Below the pieces are notes generated by a model. It was not told where the DNA came from, did not search any database, and saw only the letters and a list, made by a program, of their open reading frames with translations. The translations under genes and the position numbers were made by a program. A DNA stretch of 64,000 nt, taken from positions 5,074,392 through 5,138,391 of the forward strand of contig NZ_KI911783.1 of NCBI RefSeq assembly GCF_000515415.1. The letters run 5' to 3'. This DNA is from Bradyrhizobium sp. WSM1417 (GTDB lineage: Bacteria; Pseudomonadota; Alphaproteobacteria; Rhizobiales; Xanthobacteraceae). The stretch's first letter is position 1. The number at the start of each line of letters is the position of its first letter. Below, piece by piece: positions 17,324 to 28,275 of the stretch.

Positions 17324-18091
17324 TTACCTCAGCATCGCACTCAGCGCCTCGGAAAACGCCTCGTTGGTGCGGTCGAGCCGGAGCGGCGTGACGGAGACGT
17401 AGCGTTCGCGGAGCGCCGCGAGATCGGTGCCGTCGGCCGGCGTATCCATCATCGCGGTGCGCTCGAAGCCGATCCAGAAATACGGATTGCCACGGCCGTC
17501 CCTGCGCTCGTCGATCTTGAGGAAGCCGAGATTGCGCTTGCCCTGCCGCGTCACCCGAATGCCCAGCACATCCTCCGGCGCGCAAGCCGGGAAGTTGACG
17601 TTGATGACGGTGTCCTTCGGGATGCCGGCGGCGATCACCTTGCGCAGGATATCGGGCCCGAAGTTGCGCGCAGTGTCCCACAGCGGCCGGTCGCGGGTCT
17701 CGACGCTGAATTCCTGCGAAAGCGCGAACGACGGCAGCCCCAGGATGGTGCCCTCCAGCGCGCCGGCGATGGTGCCGGAATAGACCACGTCTTCGGCGAC
17801 GTTGCGGCCCTTGTTGACGCCGGACAGCACGACATCGGGCAGCTTGGCGCCGAGGATGTGGCGGGCGCCCATGATGACGCAGTCGGTCGGCGTGCCGCGC
17901 ACCGCGAAATGCCGCGGACCCACCTCGCGCAGGCGCAGCGGATCGTTCAGCGACAGCGAATGCGACACGCCGGACTGGTCGAGCTCAGGCGCGACCACCC
18001 AGACGTCATCGGACAATGCGCGCGCGATCTCCTCGAGGACCTTGAGGCCGGGGGCATGGATGCCGTCGTCATTGGTGCAAAGAATGCGCAT
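17324..18091 (-). CDS. surE: 5'/3'-nucleotidase SurE
   Basis: 255 residues. The N-terminal metal-binding TNDDGIHAPG, the SGVSHSLSL block and the NKGRNVAEDVVYSGTIAGA segment are diagnostic of SurE survival-protein phosphatases, which dephosphorylate nucleoside monophosphates in stationary phase. It is convergent with the response regulator. Confidence 0.95.
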   Translation of the reverse strand: MRILCTNDDGIHAPGLKVLEEIARALSDDVWVVAPELDQSGVSHSLSLNDPLRLREVGPRHFAVRGTPTDCVIMGARHILGAKLPDVVLSGVNKGRNVAEDVVYSGTIAGALEGTILGLPSFALSQEFSVETRDRPLWDTARNFGPDILRKVIAAGIPKDTVINVNFPACAPEDVLGIRVTRQGKRNLGFLKIDERRDGRGNPYFWIGFERTAMMDTPADGTDLAALRERYVSVTPLRLDRTNEAFSEALSAMLR

Positions 18092-18196
18092 GGGAAAGGT
18101 CGATTCCTGAAGCGGGTCTGAGCCGTCTTATCCGGCCGGGGCCGATCAGGCAAACCGGCCGGCTTGGGGCCGGCACCCGGTTGCCGGCTTGGTCGG

Positions 18197-18559
18197 TTAT
18201 CGGCGAACGCGCCATTGCGGCAGGAAGCGCGCCAGCCGGCCCTCCGCATGCAGCTTCATCGCCGGCACGACCGGGCTCACGATCGGCGCCTCGATGACGC
18301 CGAGCGCCTCCAGCTGTGCGACGAACGGGTCCGCCACCGGCGCCTGCGGAAAGCGTTCGCGCGCCAGCGACAGTGCTTGGTCGAAATCAGCTGCATTCAC
18401 ACCAGGCTTGGCCCGCCGGCTCTGGACGAGATGATCGTCCCAGAGCCGCGTGATATCGATGTCGAGCACGCCACGCAGCCGCTGATCGACAGCCTGGATG
18501 CCGGCACCCGTCACCGCCCATTGTCTGCCGACCCAGAAGATGTCGCGGTGCAAGGCCAT
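18197..18559 (-). CDS. Hypothetical protein between surE and serS
   Basis: 120 residues beginning MALHRDIFWVGRQWAVTGAGIQAVDQR. I do not recognise a characterised domain. The sequence is protein-like (balanced composition, no low-complexity, WVGRQWAVTG and ITRLWDDHLV blocks) and lies in frame on the operon strand. It reads as a soluble protein with no signal peptide. The start at 18559 is preferred over 18619, whose added residues look random. I recall similar conserved hypothetical proteins in Bradyrhizobium, but this cannot be verified here. Confidence 0.65.
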   Translation of the reverse strand: MALHRDIFWVGRQWAVTGAGIQAVDQRLRGVLDIDITRLWDDHLVQSRRAKPGVNAADFDQALSLARERFPQAPVADPFVAQLEALGVIEAPIVSPVVPAMKLHAEGRLARFLPQWRVRR

Positions 18560-18653
18560 GAACGATCGGTTCGCGTTGTCGGGTGGCCGGCAGGATAACC
18601 GGCCGCCCGATCTTCGCAACCAAACGTTTCTCCGTTTCAGATTGGCAGCACGC

Positions 18654-20036
<1,383 letters not shown>

Positions 20037-20063
20037 TTACATCAGCGCGTCTCCTAGCACGGC

Positions 20064-20165
20064 TGTCATCATCCGCGAAGGCGGATGATCCAGTATTCCA
20101 GAGACGTCCGTGATTTCTCGATGGGCCGCGGCGTACTGGATTCCCCGCCTGCGCGGGGAATGACA
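20064..20165. repeat. Palindromic repeat family A, copy 2
   Basis: A 102-bp element with TGTCAT at the left edge and ATGACA at the right. The left arm hairpin is ATCATCCGC/GCGGATGAT; the right arm hairpin is ATTCCCCGC/GCGGGGAAT. The shared core is ATCCAGTATTCCAGAGACG and GCGGCGTACTGGAT. It lies between serS and tatC, where it could act as a transcript-end or attenuation structure. Confidence 0.85.
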
Positions 20166-20183
20166 GCGGAGGGTCGAAGCGCC

Positions 20184-20996
20184 CTACTCCGCCGGGTTGG
20201 CCGGCGTCGATACGTCAGTGCCGGTCGTGGCCTTTGAAGCTGCCACCTTCTTCTCCACAATTCCCACCGCGATGATCGAGCCCTCGTAGAGCGCGAGCAA
20301 GGGGATCGCGAGCGAGCACTGGCTGAGCACGTCGGGCGGGGTCAGAACGGCCGCGATGACGAAGGCAACGACGATGAAATAGCGGCGCTTCTCGCGCAGC
20401 ATTTTTGACGTGACGATGCCGATGCGCCCGAGCAGCGTCAGTATCACCGGAAGCTGGAAGGCGATGCCGAAGGCAAAGATCAGCGACATCATCAGCGACA
20501 GATATTCGCCGACCTTAGGCAGCAGCTGGATCTGCGCGGTCTCGTCGCTGCCGGCCTGCTGCATGCCGAGCGAGAAGCGGACCAGCATCGGCAGCACGAC
20601 GAAATAGACCAGTGCGGCACCCAACACGAAGAAGAACGGGGTCGCGACCAGATACGGCAGAAAGGCCTGCTTCTCGTGCTTGTAGAGGCCCGGAGCGACG
20701 AACTTGTAGATCTGCGTCGCGACGATCGGGAACGAGATGAAGCCGGCGCCGAACAGCGCGAGCTTGAGCTGGGTGATGAAATATTCCAGCAGCGCGGTGT
20801 AGATGAATTTCGAGTTCTCGGGACCCGCGACCCACACGAACGGCCAGACCAGCACGTTGTAGATCTGCTTGGCGAAGAAGAAGCAGAAGATGAAGGCAAT
20901 GCCGAAGCCAAGGAGGGCCTTGATCAGTCGCGAACGCAGCTCGATCAAATGGTCCATCAGAGGAGCTTTGCTGGCCTCGATATCCGCGGCGCTCAT
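20184..20996 (-). CDS. tatC: Twin-arginine translocase subunit TatC
   Basis: 270 residues with six membrane segments. The family N-terminus ([14 protein letters not shown]), [14 protein letters not shown] and [20 protein letters not shown] match TatC, which recognises twin-arginine signal peptides. Its start overlaps the end of tatB by four bases. The C-terminus carries a short Lys/Ala/Thr-rich tail. A Tat substrate candidate exists in this window at 55609-56607. Confidence 0.97.
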   Translation of the reverse strand: MSAADIEASKAPLMDHLIELRSRLIKALLGFGIAFIFCFFFAKQIYNVLVWPFVWVAGPENSKFIYTALLEYFITQLKLALFGAGFISFPIVATQIYKFVAPGLYKHEKQAFLPYLVATPFFFVLGAALVYFVVLPMLVRFSLGMQQAGSDETAQIQLLPKVGEYLSLMMSLIFAFGIAFQLPVILTLLGRIGIVTSKMLREKRRYFIVVAFVIAAVLTPPDVLSQCSLAIPLLALYEGSIIAVGIVEKKVAASKATTGTDVSTPANPAE

Positions 20997-21562
20997 GACG
21001 CTTTGGCGTCCTTGATCGCCTCGGCCGGCGCAGTGTCCTGGATGACCGAATCTTGCGTAACCGAACCTTGAGCGACCTGCGCCAGCTCGACCTCACGGGT
21101 GATGGCGAGCGGCTCGTTCACGGCGGCATGCGCCTCGGCTTCCACGAAGGTCTCGGACGTCGGCGCTTCCGGCGTGGTGGGCGTCGCCGGCGCTTCGCTT
21201 GAAGTCGCAAGCGCTTCGCTTGAAGTCGCCGGCGGTTCGACAGCGGCGGAGGTCTCGGCCGGCTTGTCCAGCGCATCGACGCGGAGCGCGTCGCTGACGT
21301 CCTTCTGGAGTGAGGTCATCAGATTGTTGCCGGCGAAGCCGGAAGCCGCTTCCTTGACCTCGTCAAAGCTCTTCTTGAGGTCGGCCATTTCGGCCTCGCG
21401 CATCGCTTCCTGAAACTGGCCCTGGAATTCGGCGGCCATCTTGCGCGCCTTGCCCATCCACTGTCCGACCATGCGCAGCACGCCCGGCAGCTCTTTCGGG
21501 CCGATGGCGATCAGGGCCACGACCCCGATCAGGACCAGTTCACTCCACCCGATGTCGAACAT
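20993..21562 (-). CDS. tatB: Twin-arginine translocase subunit TatB
   Basis: 189 residues with an N-terminal membrane helix ([21 protein letters not shown]) and the amphipathic helix containing [16 protein letters not shown]. The C-terminal half is a low-complexity Ala/Glu/Thr/Ser region with a short internal duplication ([15 protein letters not shown]). TatB forms the substrate receptor with TatC. The order tatA-tatB-tatC is conserved. Confidence 0.95.
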   Translation of the reverse strand: MFDIGWSELVLIGVVALIAIGPKELPGVLRMVGQWMGKARKMAAEFQGQFQEAMREAEMADLKKSFDEVKEAASGFAGNNLMTSLQKDVSDALRVDALDKPAETSAAVEPPATSSEALATSSEAPATPTTPEAPTSETFVEAEAHAAVNEPLAITREVELAQVAQGSVTQDSVIQDTAPAEAIKDAKAS

Positions 21563-21651
21563 GAGGTCTTCCGTTCACGCCAGCAGCAAGCCGGCCCAAT
21601 CCCTCGCGCGCAGGATCGGGGCCGCTACCCGCGTCTCGCGTGCTCTCTGGC

Positions 21652-21888
21652 TTAGACGGCCTTGCTGCCGACGTCGGACCGTGCCGCGGTCGGCGCGGCA
21701 TTGTTGTGCTCGATGGACTTGGCCGGCTCGGGCTTGTCGGCGACCTTGTCGTCGTCCTGCATGCCCTTCTTGAACGCCTTGATGCCCTGCGCCACGTCGC
21801 CCATCAGATCCGAGATCTTGCCGCGACCGAACAGCAGCAGGACCACTGCGATCACCAGGACCCAGTGCCAAATGCTGAGTGAACCCAT
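21652..21888 (-). CDS. tatA: Twin-arginine translocase subunit TatA
   Basis: 78 residues: one membrane helix ([19 protein letters not shown] with the FGRGK hinge) followed by the amphipathic helix [22 protein letters not shown]. TatA oligomers form the passage for folded proteins. The start at 21888 (MGSLSIWHW) is the typical family start; an ATG at 21903 would add five residues. It is 89 bases upstream of tatB. Confidence 0.95.
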   Translation of the reverse strand: MGSLSIWHWVLVIAVVLLLFGRGKISDLMGDVAQGIKAFKKGMQDDDKVADKPEPAKSIEHNNAAPTAARSDVGSKAV

Positions 21889-22053
21889 CCTGCAACCCTC
21901 CAAACGCGCATGGCCGGGGACCGGCCGACTTCACCGAAACCTAGGCTTGGCAGGTGTCAAAAACAAGGACCAAGGCAGCGCCAATTCGCTGTTGGCGCTA
22001 CGTAATTTTGCTAGTGTTAACTGGTCGCAGGGGGCCAGTAGAAGGTTGGGGCG

Positions 22054-22806
22054 TCAGTCCTCGCTGCCGCCCTCGCCGCCCTCATTGCCGCCTTCCGGGG
22101 GCGTCTCGGGCTCGACCGCGGGCGCCAGCGCGAGATCAAGGTCCTCGCCCGGTTCCAGCGGATCCTCGTCCTCACGCAAAGTCGGGTCATCCGACGGCGT
22201 CGGCACGCTGAATCCGGTCGGCAGACGCGAATCCAGCAGGCCCGTGCCCTTCAGCTCCTCCAGACCCGGCAGATCGCCGAGCTGTTCCAGAGTGAATTGC
22301 GACAGGAAGTCCTCAGTGGTTCCGAAGGTCAAGGGACGGCCCGGCGTCTTGCGACGGCCGCGCGGCTTGATCCAGCCGGTTTCCAGCAGCACGTCCAGCG
22401 TGCCCTTCGAAGTGACGACGCCACGGATCTCCTCGATCTCGGCGCGCGTCACCGGCTGGTGATAGGCGATGATCGCCAGCACCTCGATCGCGGCGCGCGA
22501 CAGGCGGCGGGTCTCGGTGCTCTCGCGGGTCATCAACCAGGCGAGATCGCCCGCCGTGCGGAAGGTCCATTTGTTGGCGACCCGCACGAGATTCACGCCG
22601 CGCAGCGAATAGTCGGCCTGCAACTGCTCGAGCGCAGCCTTCACGTCCACGCCCTCGGGCATGCGCTTGGCCAGCGTCGCGGTGTCCAGCGGTTCATTCG
22701 AAGCGAACAGCAGCGCTTCCAGCAGCCGCAATTCTTCGGGACGTGCCTGGGACTCGTTCTCCATCGGCTCGGCCTCTTCTACCCGCACTTCAGCCAGGCT
22801 TGCCAT
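22054..22806 (-). CDS. scpB: Segregation and condensation protein B
   Basis: 250 residues; ScpB dimers bind the ScpA kleisin in the SMC condensin complex. Diagnostic are LRLLEALLFASNEPLD, RLSRAAIEVLAIIAYHQPVTRAEIEEIRG and LLETGWIKPRGRRKTPGRP. The ATG at 22806 is chosen because AAGGAG lies just upstream; a GTG at 22827 is less likely. The C-terminus ends in an acidic Glu/Gly-rich tail of about 40 residues. Confidence 0.95.
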   Translation of the reverse strand: MASLAEVRVEEAEPMENESQARPEELRLLEALLFASNEPLDTATLAKRMPEGVDVKAALEQLQADYSLRGVNLVRVANKWTFRTAGDLAWLMTRESTETRRLSRAAIEVLAIIAYHQPVTRAEIEEIRGVVTSKGTLDVLLETGWIKPRGRRKTPGRPLTFGTTEDFLSQFTLEQLGDLPGLEELKGTGLLDSRLPTGFSVPTPSDDPTLREDEDPLEPGEDLDLALAPAVEPETPPEGGNEGGEGGSED

Positions 22807-22827
22807 GGCAGATTCTCCTTGTTGCAC

Positions 22828-23667
22828 TTAAGCGACCGGCGCATCGGGCGCAGGAGCTGCGTCCATGACCGGCTTGGGGCGCCCCTTCCGGAAATAGATG
22901 GGCGCAAACGCCTCTTTCTGATTCAGCTCGAGCTGACCTTCGCGCACCAGCTCGAGCGCGGCCGCGAAACTCGAGGCGAGCACCGTCGCGCGCTGCGTCG
23001 GATCGGCGACGTGCTGCAGCAGAAAATCGTCGAGAACGCCCCAATCGTCCTGCTCGCTGATGCTGCCGACAAGTCGCTCCAGCGTGGCGCGCGCCTCGGC
23101 GAGCGACCACACCGTGCGCTTGGCCAGATGCACGCTCGCCAGCACGCGCGACTGGCGCTGCGCGGCGTAAGCGGTGAGCAGGTCATAGAGCGTTGCGGTG
23201 TATTTCGGATGCCTGATCTCGGCGATCTGCTCGGGCTCGCCGCGCGGGAAGATGTCGCGCAGCAATTGCTGCCGGTTCATCAGCCGGTTGGCGGCTTCAC
23301 GAATGGCCTCCAGCCGGCGCAGGCGGTTGGCGAGCGCCGTCGCCATCTGCTCGGCGCTCGGGCCTTCCGCACTCGGCGGCTCCGGCAGCAGCAGGCGCGA
23401 TTTCAGGAAGGCGAGCCAGGCCGCCATCACGAGATAGTCGGCGGCAAGCTCGAGGCGGATCTTTCGCGCGGCTTCGATGAAGTGAAGATACTGGTCGGCG
23501 AGCGCCAGGATCGATATCTTGGCGAGATCGACCTTCTGCTGCCGCGCCAGTGCGAGCAGCAGGTCGAGCGGACCTTCATAACCCTCGACGTCCACCACCA
23601 ACGCCGGCTCACCCTCGGCGAGCTCTGCGGGGCGCCCGGTTTCAAACGATAGGATTTCTGCGGTCAT
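22828..23667 (-). CDS. scpA: Segregation and condensation protein A
   Basis: 279 residues; kleisin subunit of bacterial condensin. GYEGPLDLLLALARQQKVDLAKISILALADQYL and ADYLVMAAWLAFLKSRLLLP are family signatures. It begins inside the last codon of nagZ (ATGA overlap of four bases) and scpB follows about 20 bases downstream, so nagZ, scpA and scpB form a tight operon. Confidence 0.95.
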   Translation of the reverse strand: MTAEILSFETGRPAELAEGEPALVVDVEGYEGPLDLLLALARQQKVDLAKISILALADQYLHFIEAARKIRLELAADYLVMAAWLAFLKSRLLLPEPPSAEGPSAEQMATALANRLRRLEAIREAANRLMNRQQLLRDIFPRGEPEQIAEIRHPKYTATLYDLLTAYAAQRQSRVLASVHLAKRTVWSLAEARATLERLVGSISEQDDWGVLDDFLLQHVADPTQRATVLASSFAAALELVREGQLELNQKEAFAPIYFRKGRPKPVMDAAPAPDAPVA

Positions 23668-24692
23668 GCCGATGCCGTGTTTGCCCGTGCGATCAATGCG
23701 TCCAGTTCGGCGCGTGCGGCCGCGCGATCGAACGGCTGCGGTCCCTTGCGCGCCGCGAGCGCGGCCTTCGCCCGCTCCAGCGCCCTGCCCGCCAGTTCGG
23801 GTGTCTGGCCGGCGACCTCACGCATCTCCTCGATGTTGCCGTTGCAATGCAGGGCCATGTCGCAACCGGCCGCAAAAATCGCGCGGGTCCGCTCGGCGAT
23901 ATTGCCCGACAGCGCATTCATCGACACGTCATCACTCATTAACAAACCCTGGAACCCGATTGTGCCGCGAATCACCTCAGCGATCATTGTCGCAGATGTC
24001 GTCGCCGGATGGGCGGGGTCGACCGCGCTAAACACAACATGTGCAGTCATGGCCATCGGCAAATCCGCCAAAGGCTTGAACGCCGCGAAGTCGGTGCGAT
24101 CCAGTTCGTCTCGCGACGTGTCGACCGTCGGCAGATTGAAATGGGTATCGGCCGTAGCTCGGCCATGGCCGGGGATGTGCTTGAGCACCGGCAGCACGCC
24201 GCCCTCTTCGAGGCCCTCGGTGACGGCGCGGGCGATCGCGGCGACCTTGCCCGGTTCGGTGCCGTAGGCCCTGTTCCCGATGACGGCGTCGGCGCCAGCC
24301 ACCGGCACATCGGCCAGCGGCAAGCAATCCACGGTAATGCCGAGATCTGCGAGATCGGCCGCAATCAGCCGGGCGCTGAGGCGCGCGGCCGTCAGCCCGA
24401 GCGCCGAATCAGTATCGTAGAGGCCGGCGAAAATAGCGCCCGGCGGATAGACCGGCCAATGCGGCGGGCCCAGCCGCTGCACCCGGCCACCCTCCTGGTC
24501 GATCAGGACAGGGGCATCAGGAGAGCCCGCAACCGCCCGCAATTCCGCAACGAGTGCAGCAACTTGAGCCGGCGTCTCGACGTTGCGCTTGAAGAGGATG
24601 AAACCCCATGGGCGTTCGCTGCGGATAAACTCCCGCTCAGCGGCGGTTAGTTCCGTTCCGGAAACGCCGGTAATGAAGGCCCGCGTGCTCAT
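23664..24692 (-). CDS. nagZ: Beta-N-acetylhexosaminidase NagZ
   Basis: 342 residues of glycosyl hydrolase family 3; releases GlcNAc from anhydro-muropeptides in cytosolic peptidoglycan recycling. The family catalytic loop is present (KHIPGHGRATADTHFNLP with the His/Asp dyad), as are ERPWGFILFKRNVETP, LIDQEGGRVQRL and LMSDDVSMNALSG with the probable nucleophile Asp. No signal peptide, consistent with a cytoplasmic enzyme. Confidence 0.95.
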   Translation of the reverse strand: MSTRAFITGVSGTELTAAEREFIRSERPWGFILFKRNVETPAQVAALVAELRAVAGSPDAPVLIDQEGGRVQRLGPPHWPVYPPGAIFAGLYDTDSALGLTAARLSARLIAADLADLGITVDCLPLADVPVAGADAVIGNRAYGTEPGKVAAIARAVTEGLEEGGVLPVLKHIPGHGRATADTHFNLPTVDTSRDELDRTDFAAFKPLADLPMAMTAHVVFSAVDPAHPATTSATMIAEVIRGTIGFQGLLMSDDVSMNALSGNIAERTRAIFAAGCDMALHCNGNIEEMREVAGQTPELAGRALERAKAALAARKGPQPFDRAAARAELDALIARANTASA

Positions 24693-24737
24693 ACGGCCGA
24701 TTAACCCCGACCCGCGAGAGGGTCAAGGAAACGGCCG

Positions 24738-26336
24738 TTAATTCCTCTGGACGAAGCAGGCAGACAGGCCAGCGGATTTCAAACTGTTGCAGGCCTGGTT
24801 CGCCTCTTCGAGCGAGCCGTAGGGCCCAGCGAAGGCGCGGTAGACGATTCCCTTGCCCTTATCGGTCAGGTCGACCCGCTTGACCACCGGTGCGCGGGAG
24901 CCAAGTACGCTGCCGTATTTGCCCTGAAGCACGCGGTAGGAGGCGTGAGCGCTATCCTCGGTCTGCTGCGAGGAGACCTGCACGACGTAACCGCCGCCAC
25001 CGCTGCTCGCGGGCGCAATTTGCGTCGGATTGGTCGCAGCCATCCGCTGCTGCGGCTCCGCAGCCGGCGCCGATTGCGGCGCCAGCGAGAGCGGCTGATT
25101 GGCACTGGCATTGGCGGAGGTCGGCGGCGTGCGTGGTGGAGCCGGTGCCGCAACGGGCTTCGGGAGAGCTGCCGGCTTCGCGGCCGTGGCCGCTTGCGAC
25201 GCGGTGGCGTCGGTCTGATCGCCCTTCACGGCCACGGTCCTAATCGCGCGCGGCGAATTGTTCGGCAGCGTGCCGTTGCTCGGATTCGGTCCCGCACTCG
25301 ACAACGGAATGCTGGACGGCGAGACGCTTGCGACCGGCGGCGGGTTCGCGTTCTGGTTCAGCGGCGGGAACACCACGCGGGGACCTCCCGCCTTGGCGTT
25401 GACGTCGACAGGCGCCTCCTCGCGCGGCACGATCTTCTCGGCGCCATCTCCGGTGACCATGCGGTCCGGCACCTTGGCCGAGGAGTCCGACGGCGCCGGC
25501 ACGATTTTGGTCGGCGTGTTGTCGGCCTTGATGATCGGCGGCTCGCCGCTGCGGGGTGAGCCCACATAGGTCTTGTAGGCGAACGCAGCGCCGGTGCCGA
25601 CGACGGCAAGCGCCACGATCGCCGCGACCGTCATCATGCCGCCGCGCTGCTTCTTCGGCTCGTCGAGATCGGCCTCGGGATAATCGCTCTGGAACGCGTA
25701 TGGATCGTCGGGATAGGCGGGATCGCGCTGATAGTCCTGCTCGCCCGCCTCCAGCCGTCCGTAGAGCGCATCGTCGTACCGCGCCGGATCGGGCTGCTGA
25801 TAGGCTTGCTGCTGATAGGCTTGCTCTTGGTAAGCCTGATCGTGCTGCTGGTAGGCCTGATCCTGATAGGCAGGAGCTTGATAAGCAGGAGCTTGAAAGG
25901 CCTGATCCGGATAGGCCGGCGGCTGACGAAAATCAGGTTCAGGCTCGGGCGCAGTCGGCTGGGCTGAATAACGATGCAGTGGATGAACCGGGTTTACGGA
26001 AGCGGGATAGGCAAGCTCAGCTGGCGCCGTCTGCGGCTGCACATTGGCGCGCCGCATCCATGAGGGCGGTCCGGGCGGCGGCGGGGCCTGCTCGGCATAG
26101 TCCTGCTGGTCATCGTCCTGGCGATAGTCGTCCTGGCGATAGTCGTCGTGCTGATAGCTCTGGGCAGGCGCAGGTGCTGCAGGCGGGTGTGCGCCCGGCC
26201 GCCCTTGCGCTGCGAACGGATCGGTTTGCCCGATCAGGCGGGCAAGTTCGGCCAAGGGATCGCCGCTCCCATGCTGATCGCCACCGCGACCATAGTCATC
26301 GGAAGGAAACGGTCTGTCCTGATATCGTTCGGCCAT
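24738..26336 (-). CDS. SPOR-domain protein with Gln/Tyr-rich repeats
   Basis: 532 residues. The cytoplasmic N-terminal half is disordered and rich in Gln, Tyr, Asp and Pro, with degenerate AYQ(D/E)QAYQQ repeats at about residues 145-200. A single membrane helix (MTVAAIVALAVVGTGAAFAY) follows a basic EPKKQRGG, then a Pro/Ser/Ala linker and a C-terminal SPOR domain (GGYVVQVSSQQTEDSAHASYRVLQ...YRAFAGPYGSLEEANQACNSLK). SPOR domains bind denuded glycan strands at the division site, so a septal role is likely. Start at 26336 is preferred (MAERYQDRPF). Confidence 0.85.
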   Translation of the reverse strand: MAERYQDRPFPSDDYGRGGDQHGSGDPLAELARLIGQTDPFAAQGRPGAHPPAAPAPAQSYQHDDYRQDDYRQDDDQQDYAEQAPPPPGPPSWMRRANVQPQTAPAELAYPASVNPVHPLHRYSAQPTAPEPEPDFRQPPAYPDQAFQAPAYQAPAYQDQAYQQHDQAYQEQAYQQQAYQQPDPARYDDALYGRLEAGEQDYQRDPAYPDDPYAFQSDYPEADLDEPKKQRGGMMTVAAIVALAVVGTGAAFAYKTYVGSPRSGEPPIIKADNTPTKIVPAPSDSSAKVPDRMVTGDGAEKIVPREEAPVDVNAKAGGPRVVFPPLNQNANPPPVASVSPSSIPLSSAGPNPSNGTLPNNSPRAIRTVAVKGDQTDATASQAATAAKPAALPKPVAAPAPPRTPPTSANASANQPLSLAPQSAPAAEPQQRMAATNPTQIAPASSGGGGYVVQVSSQQTEDSAHASYRVLQGKYGSVLGSRAPVVKRVDLTDKGKGIVYRAFAGPYGSLEEANQACNSLKSAGLSACFVQRN

Positions 26337-26475
26337 CGTGATGATGCGTCCCTTCGGGAAAGCCGCGCGCCCCTCGACCAAGGCACGGCTTTCGACCCAC
26401 AAGGCTTTCAACCAAGTCTAAGCGATCCGGCTTCTGCCGGTTACCCCCGAAATCCCTTAAGTAGTTCGCCCCAAA

Positions 26476-28266
26476 CTACCGCATCTCGTCCGGAGCATGG
26501 ACGCCGAGGATGGCGAGGCCCGATGCCAGGACAGAGACGACGCCCTGGACCATGGCCAGTCGCGCCTTCGTTAGATCTGCATCATTATTGATAATGAAGC
26601 GTAAATAGGGCAAATCGCGCCCCTTCGTCCAAAGTGCATGAAATTCGCTGGCTAAATCATAGAGATAGAAGGCAATTCGGTGCGGCTCGTGGGCGCTTGC
26701 GGCCGCTTCCAGCATGCGCGGAAAAATTGCGAGCCGCTTAAGAAGCTCGAGTTCAGCCGGGTCCGACAGCCGTTCCACCGCCGACTCACCAAGCCAGGCG
26801 ATGCGCTTTGCCGCATCCTGAGGCAGTTCCGGAAACACCTCGGCCCGGGCGTTGCGGAAGATCGAATGGCCGCGGGCGTGGCCATACTGCACGTAGAACA
26901 CCGGGTTGTCGCGCGACTGTTCCATGACCTTGGCGAGGTCGAAGTCGAGCACCGCGTCGTTCTTGCGGTAGAGCATCATGAAGCGGACGGCGTCCTGGCC
27001 GACTTCATCCACCACCTCACGCAAGGTGACGAAGTCCCCGCTCCGCTTGGACATTTTCACCGGCTCGCCGTTGCGCAGCAACTTCACGAGCTGGACGATC
27101 TTGACGTCGAGCGCCCCCTTGCCGGAGGTCGTCGCCTTCACCGCCGCCTGCATGCGCTTGATATAACCGCCATGATCGGCGCCCCAGACGTCGATCATCT
27201 CCGCAAAGCCGCGGTCGAACTTGTTCTTGTGGTAGGCGATGTCGGCGGCGAAGTAGGTGTAGGAATTGTCGGACTTGATCAGCGGGCGATCGACGTCGTC
27301 GCCATAGGCGGTCGCCTTGAACAGCAACTGCTCGCGATCTTCCCAATCCTCGGCCGGGGCCCCCTTTGGCGGCGGCAGACGGCCTAGGTAGATGTCGCCC
27401 TTGGCGCGCAGGAAATCGATGGTCTCGGCGACCTTGTTGTTGCCGGCGTCCTGCAGCGAGCGCTCCGAGAAGAACACGTCGTGGCGGATGTTGAGCGCAG
27501 CGAGATCGTCCTTGATCTCGTCCATCATCATCGCGATCGCCTTGGCGCGTACCGCCGGCAGCCACGCGCCCTCGCTCATGGCGAGGAGCTTGTCGCCGTG
27601 CTCTTTGGCCAGCGCCTGCCCAACGGGCTTCAGATAGTCGCCGGGATAAAGACCTTCCGGGATCGCGCCGATGTCCTCACCGAGCGCCTCGCGATACCTG
27701 AGGAACGCGGAGCGTGCGAGCACGTCGACCTGGGCGCCGGCATCGTTAATGTAATATTCGCGCGTGACGTCGCGGCCTGCGAACTCGAGCAGGCTCGCCA
27801 GCGCGTCGCCGAACACGGCGCCGCGGCAATGGCCGACGTGCATCGGTCCGGTCGGGTTGGCGGAGACATATTCGACGTTGACCTTGGAGCCGCCGCGGAC
27901 GCGGCCGTAATCGGCGCCCTCGCGCAGCACGGTCCGCAGTGCCTCGGCCCATGCGGCCGGCTTCAGCGTCAGGTTGATGAAGCCCGGACCGGCGACGTCG
28001 ACCTTCGTGATCAGCGGGTCCGCGCGCAGCCGTTCGGCGATCTGCTCGGCGAGATCGCGCGGCTTTGTCTTTGCCTCTTTCGCAAGCACCATGGCCGCGT
28101 TGGTCGCCATGTCGCCATGGGAGGCATCGCGCGGCGGCTCGACCACCACGCGCGAGAAATCGATGCCCTCGGGCCAGTTGGCTTCCGCCGCAAGCGCGCG
28201 GCAGACCGCGTGCACGCGTGCGAGCACGTCGGCGAACAGGTGCAGTGCTGAGGATGTGTCGGGCAT
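26476..28266 (-). CDS. argS: Arginyl-tRNA synthetase
   Basis: 596 residues, class I synthetase. The HIGH-like motif is in [15 protein letters not shown] and the KMSKS-like motif in [13 protein letters not shown]. The C-terminal anticodon-binding domain carries [14 protein letters not shown], typical of ArgRS. It is about 140 bases upstream of the SPOR gene on the same strand and starts 10 bases after the end of the dGTPase gene. Confidence 0.97.
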   Translation of the reverse strand: MPDTSSALHLFADVLARVHAVCRALAAEANWPEGIDFSRVVVEPPRDASHGDMATNAAMVLAKEAKTKPRDLAEQIAERLRADPLITKVDVAGPGFINLTLKPAAWAEALRTVLREGADYGRVRGGSKVNVEYVSANPTGPMHVGHCRGAVFGDALASLLEFAGRDVTREYYINDAGAQVDVLARSAFLRYREALGEDIGAIPEGLYPGDYLKPVGQALAKEHGDKLLAMSEGAWLPAVRAKAIAMMMDEIKDDLAALNIRHDVFFSERSLQDAGNNKVAETIDFLRAKGDIYLGRLPPPKGAPAEDWEDREQLLFKATAYGDDVDRPLIKSDNSYTYFAADIAYHKNKFDRGFAEMIDVWGADHGGYIKRMQAAVKATTSGKGALDVKIVQLVKLLRNGEPVKMSKRSGDFVTLREVVDEVGQDAVRFMMLYRKNDAVLDFDLAKVMEQSRDNPVFYVQYGHARGHSIFRNARAEVFPELPQDAAKRIAWLGESAVERLSDPAELELLKRLAIFPRMLEAAASAHEPHRIAFYLYDLASEFHALWTKGRDLPYLRFIINNDADLTKARLAMVQGVVSVLASGLAILGVHAPDEMR

Positions 28267-28275
28267 GGGCGCCGC

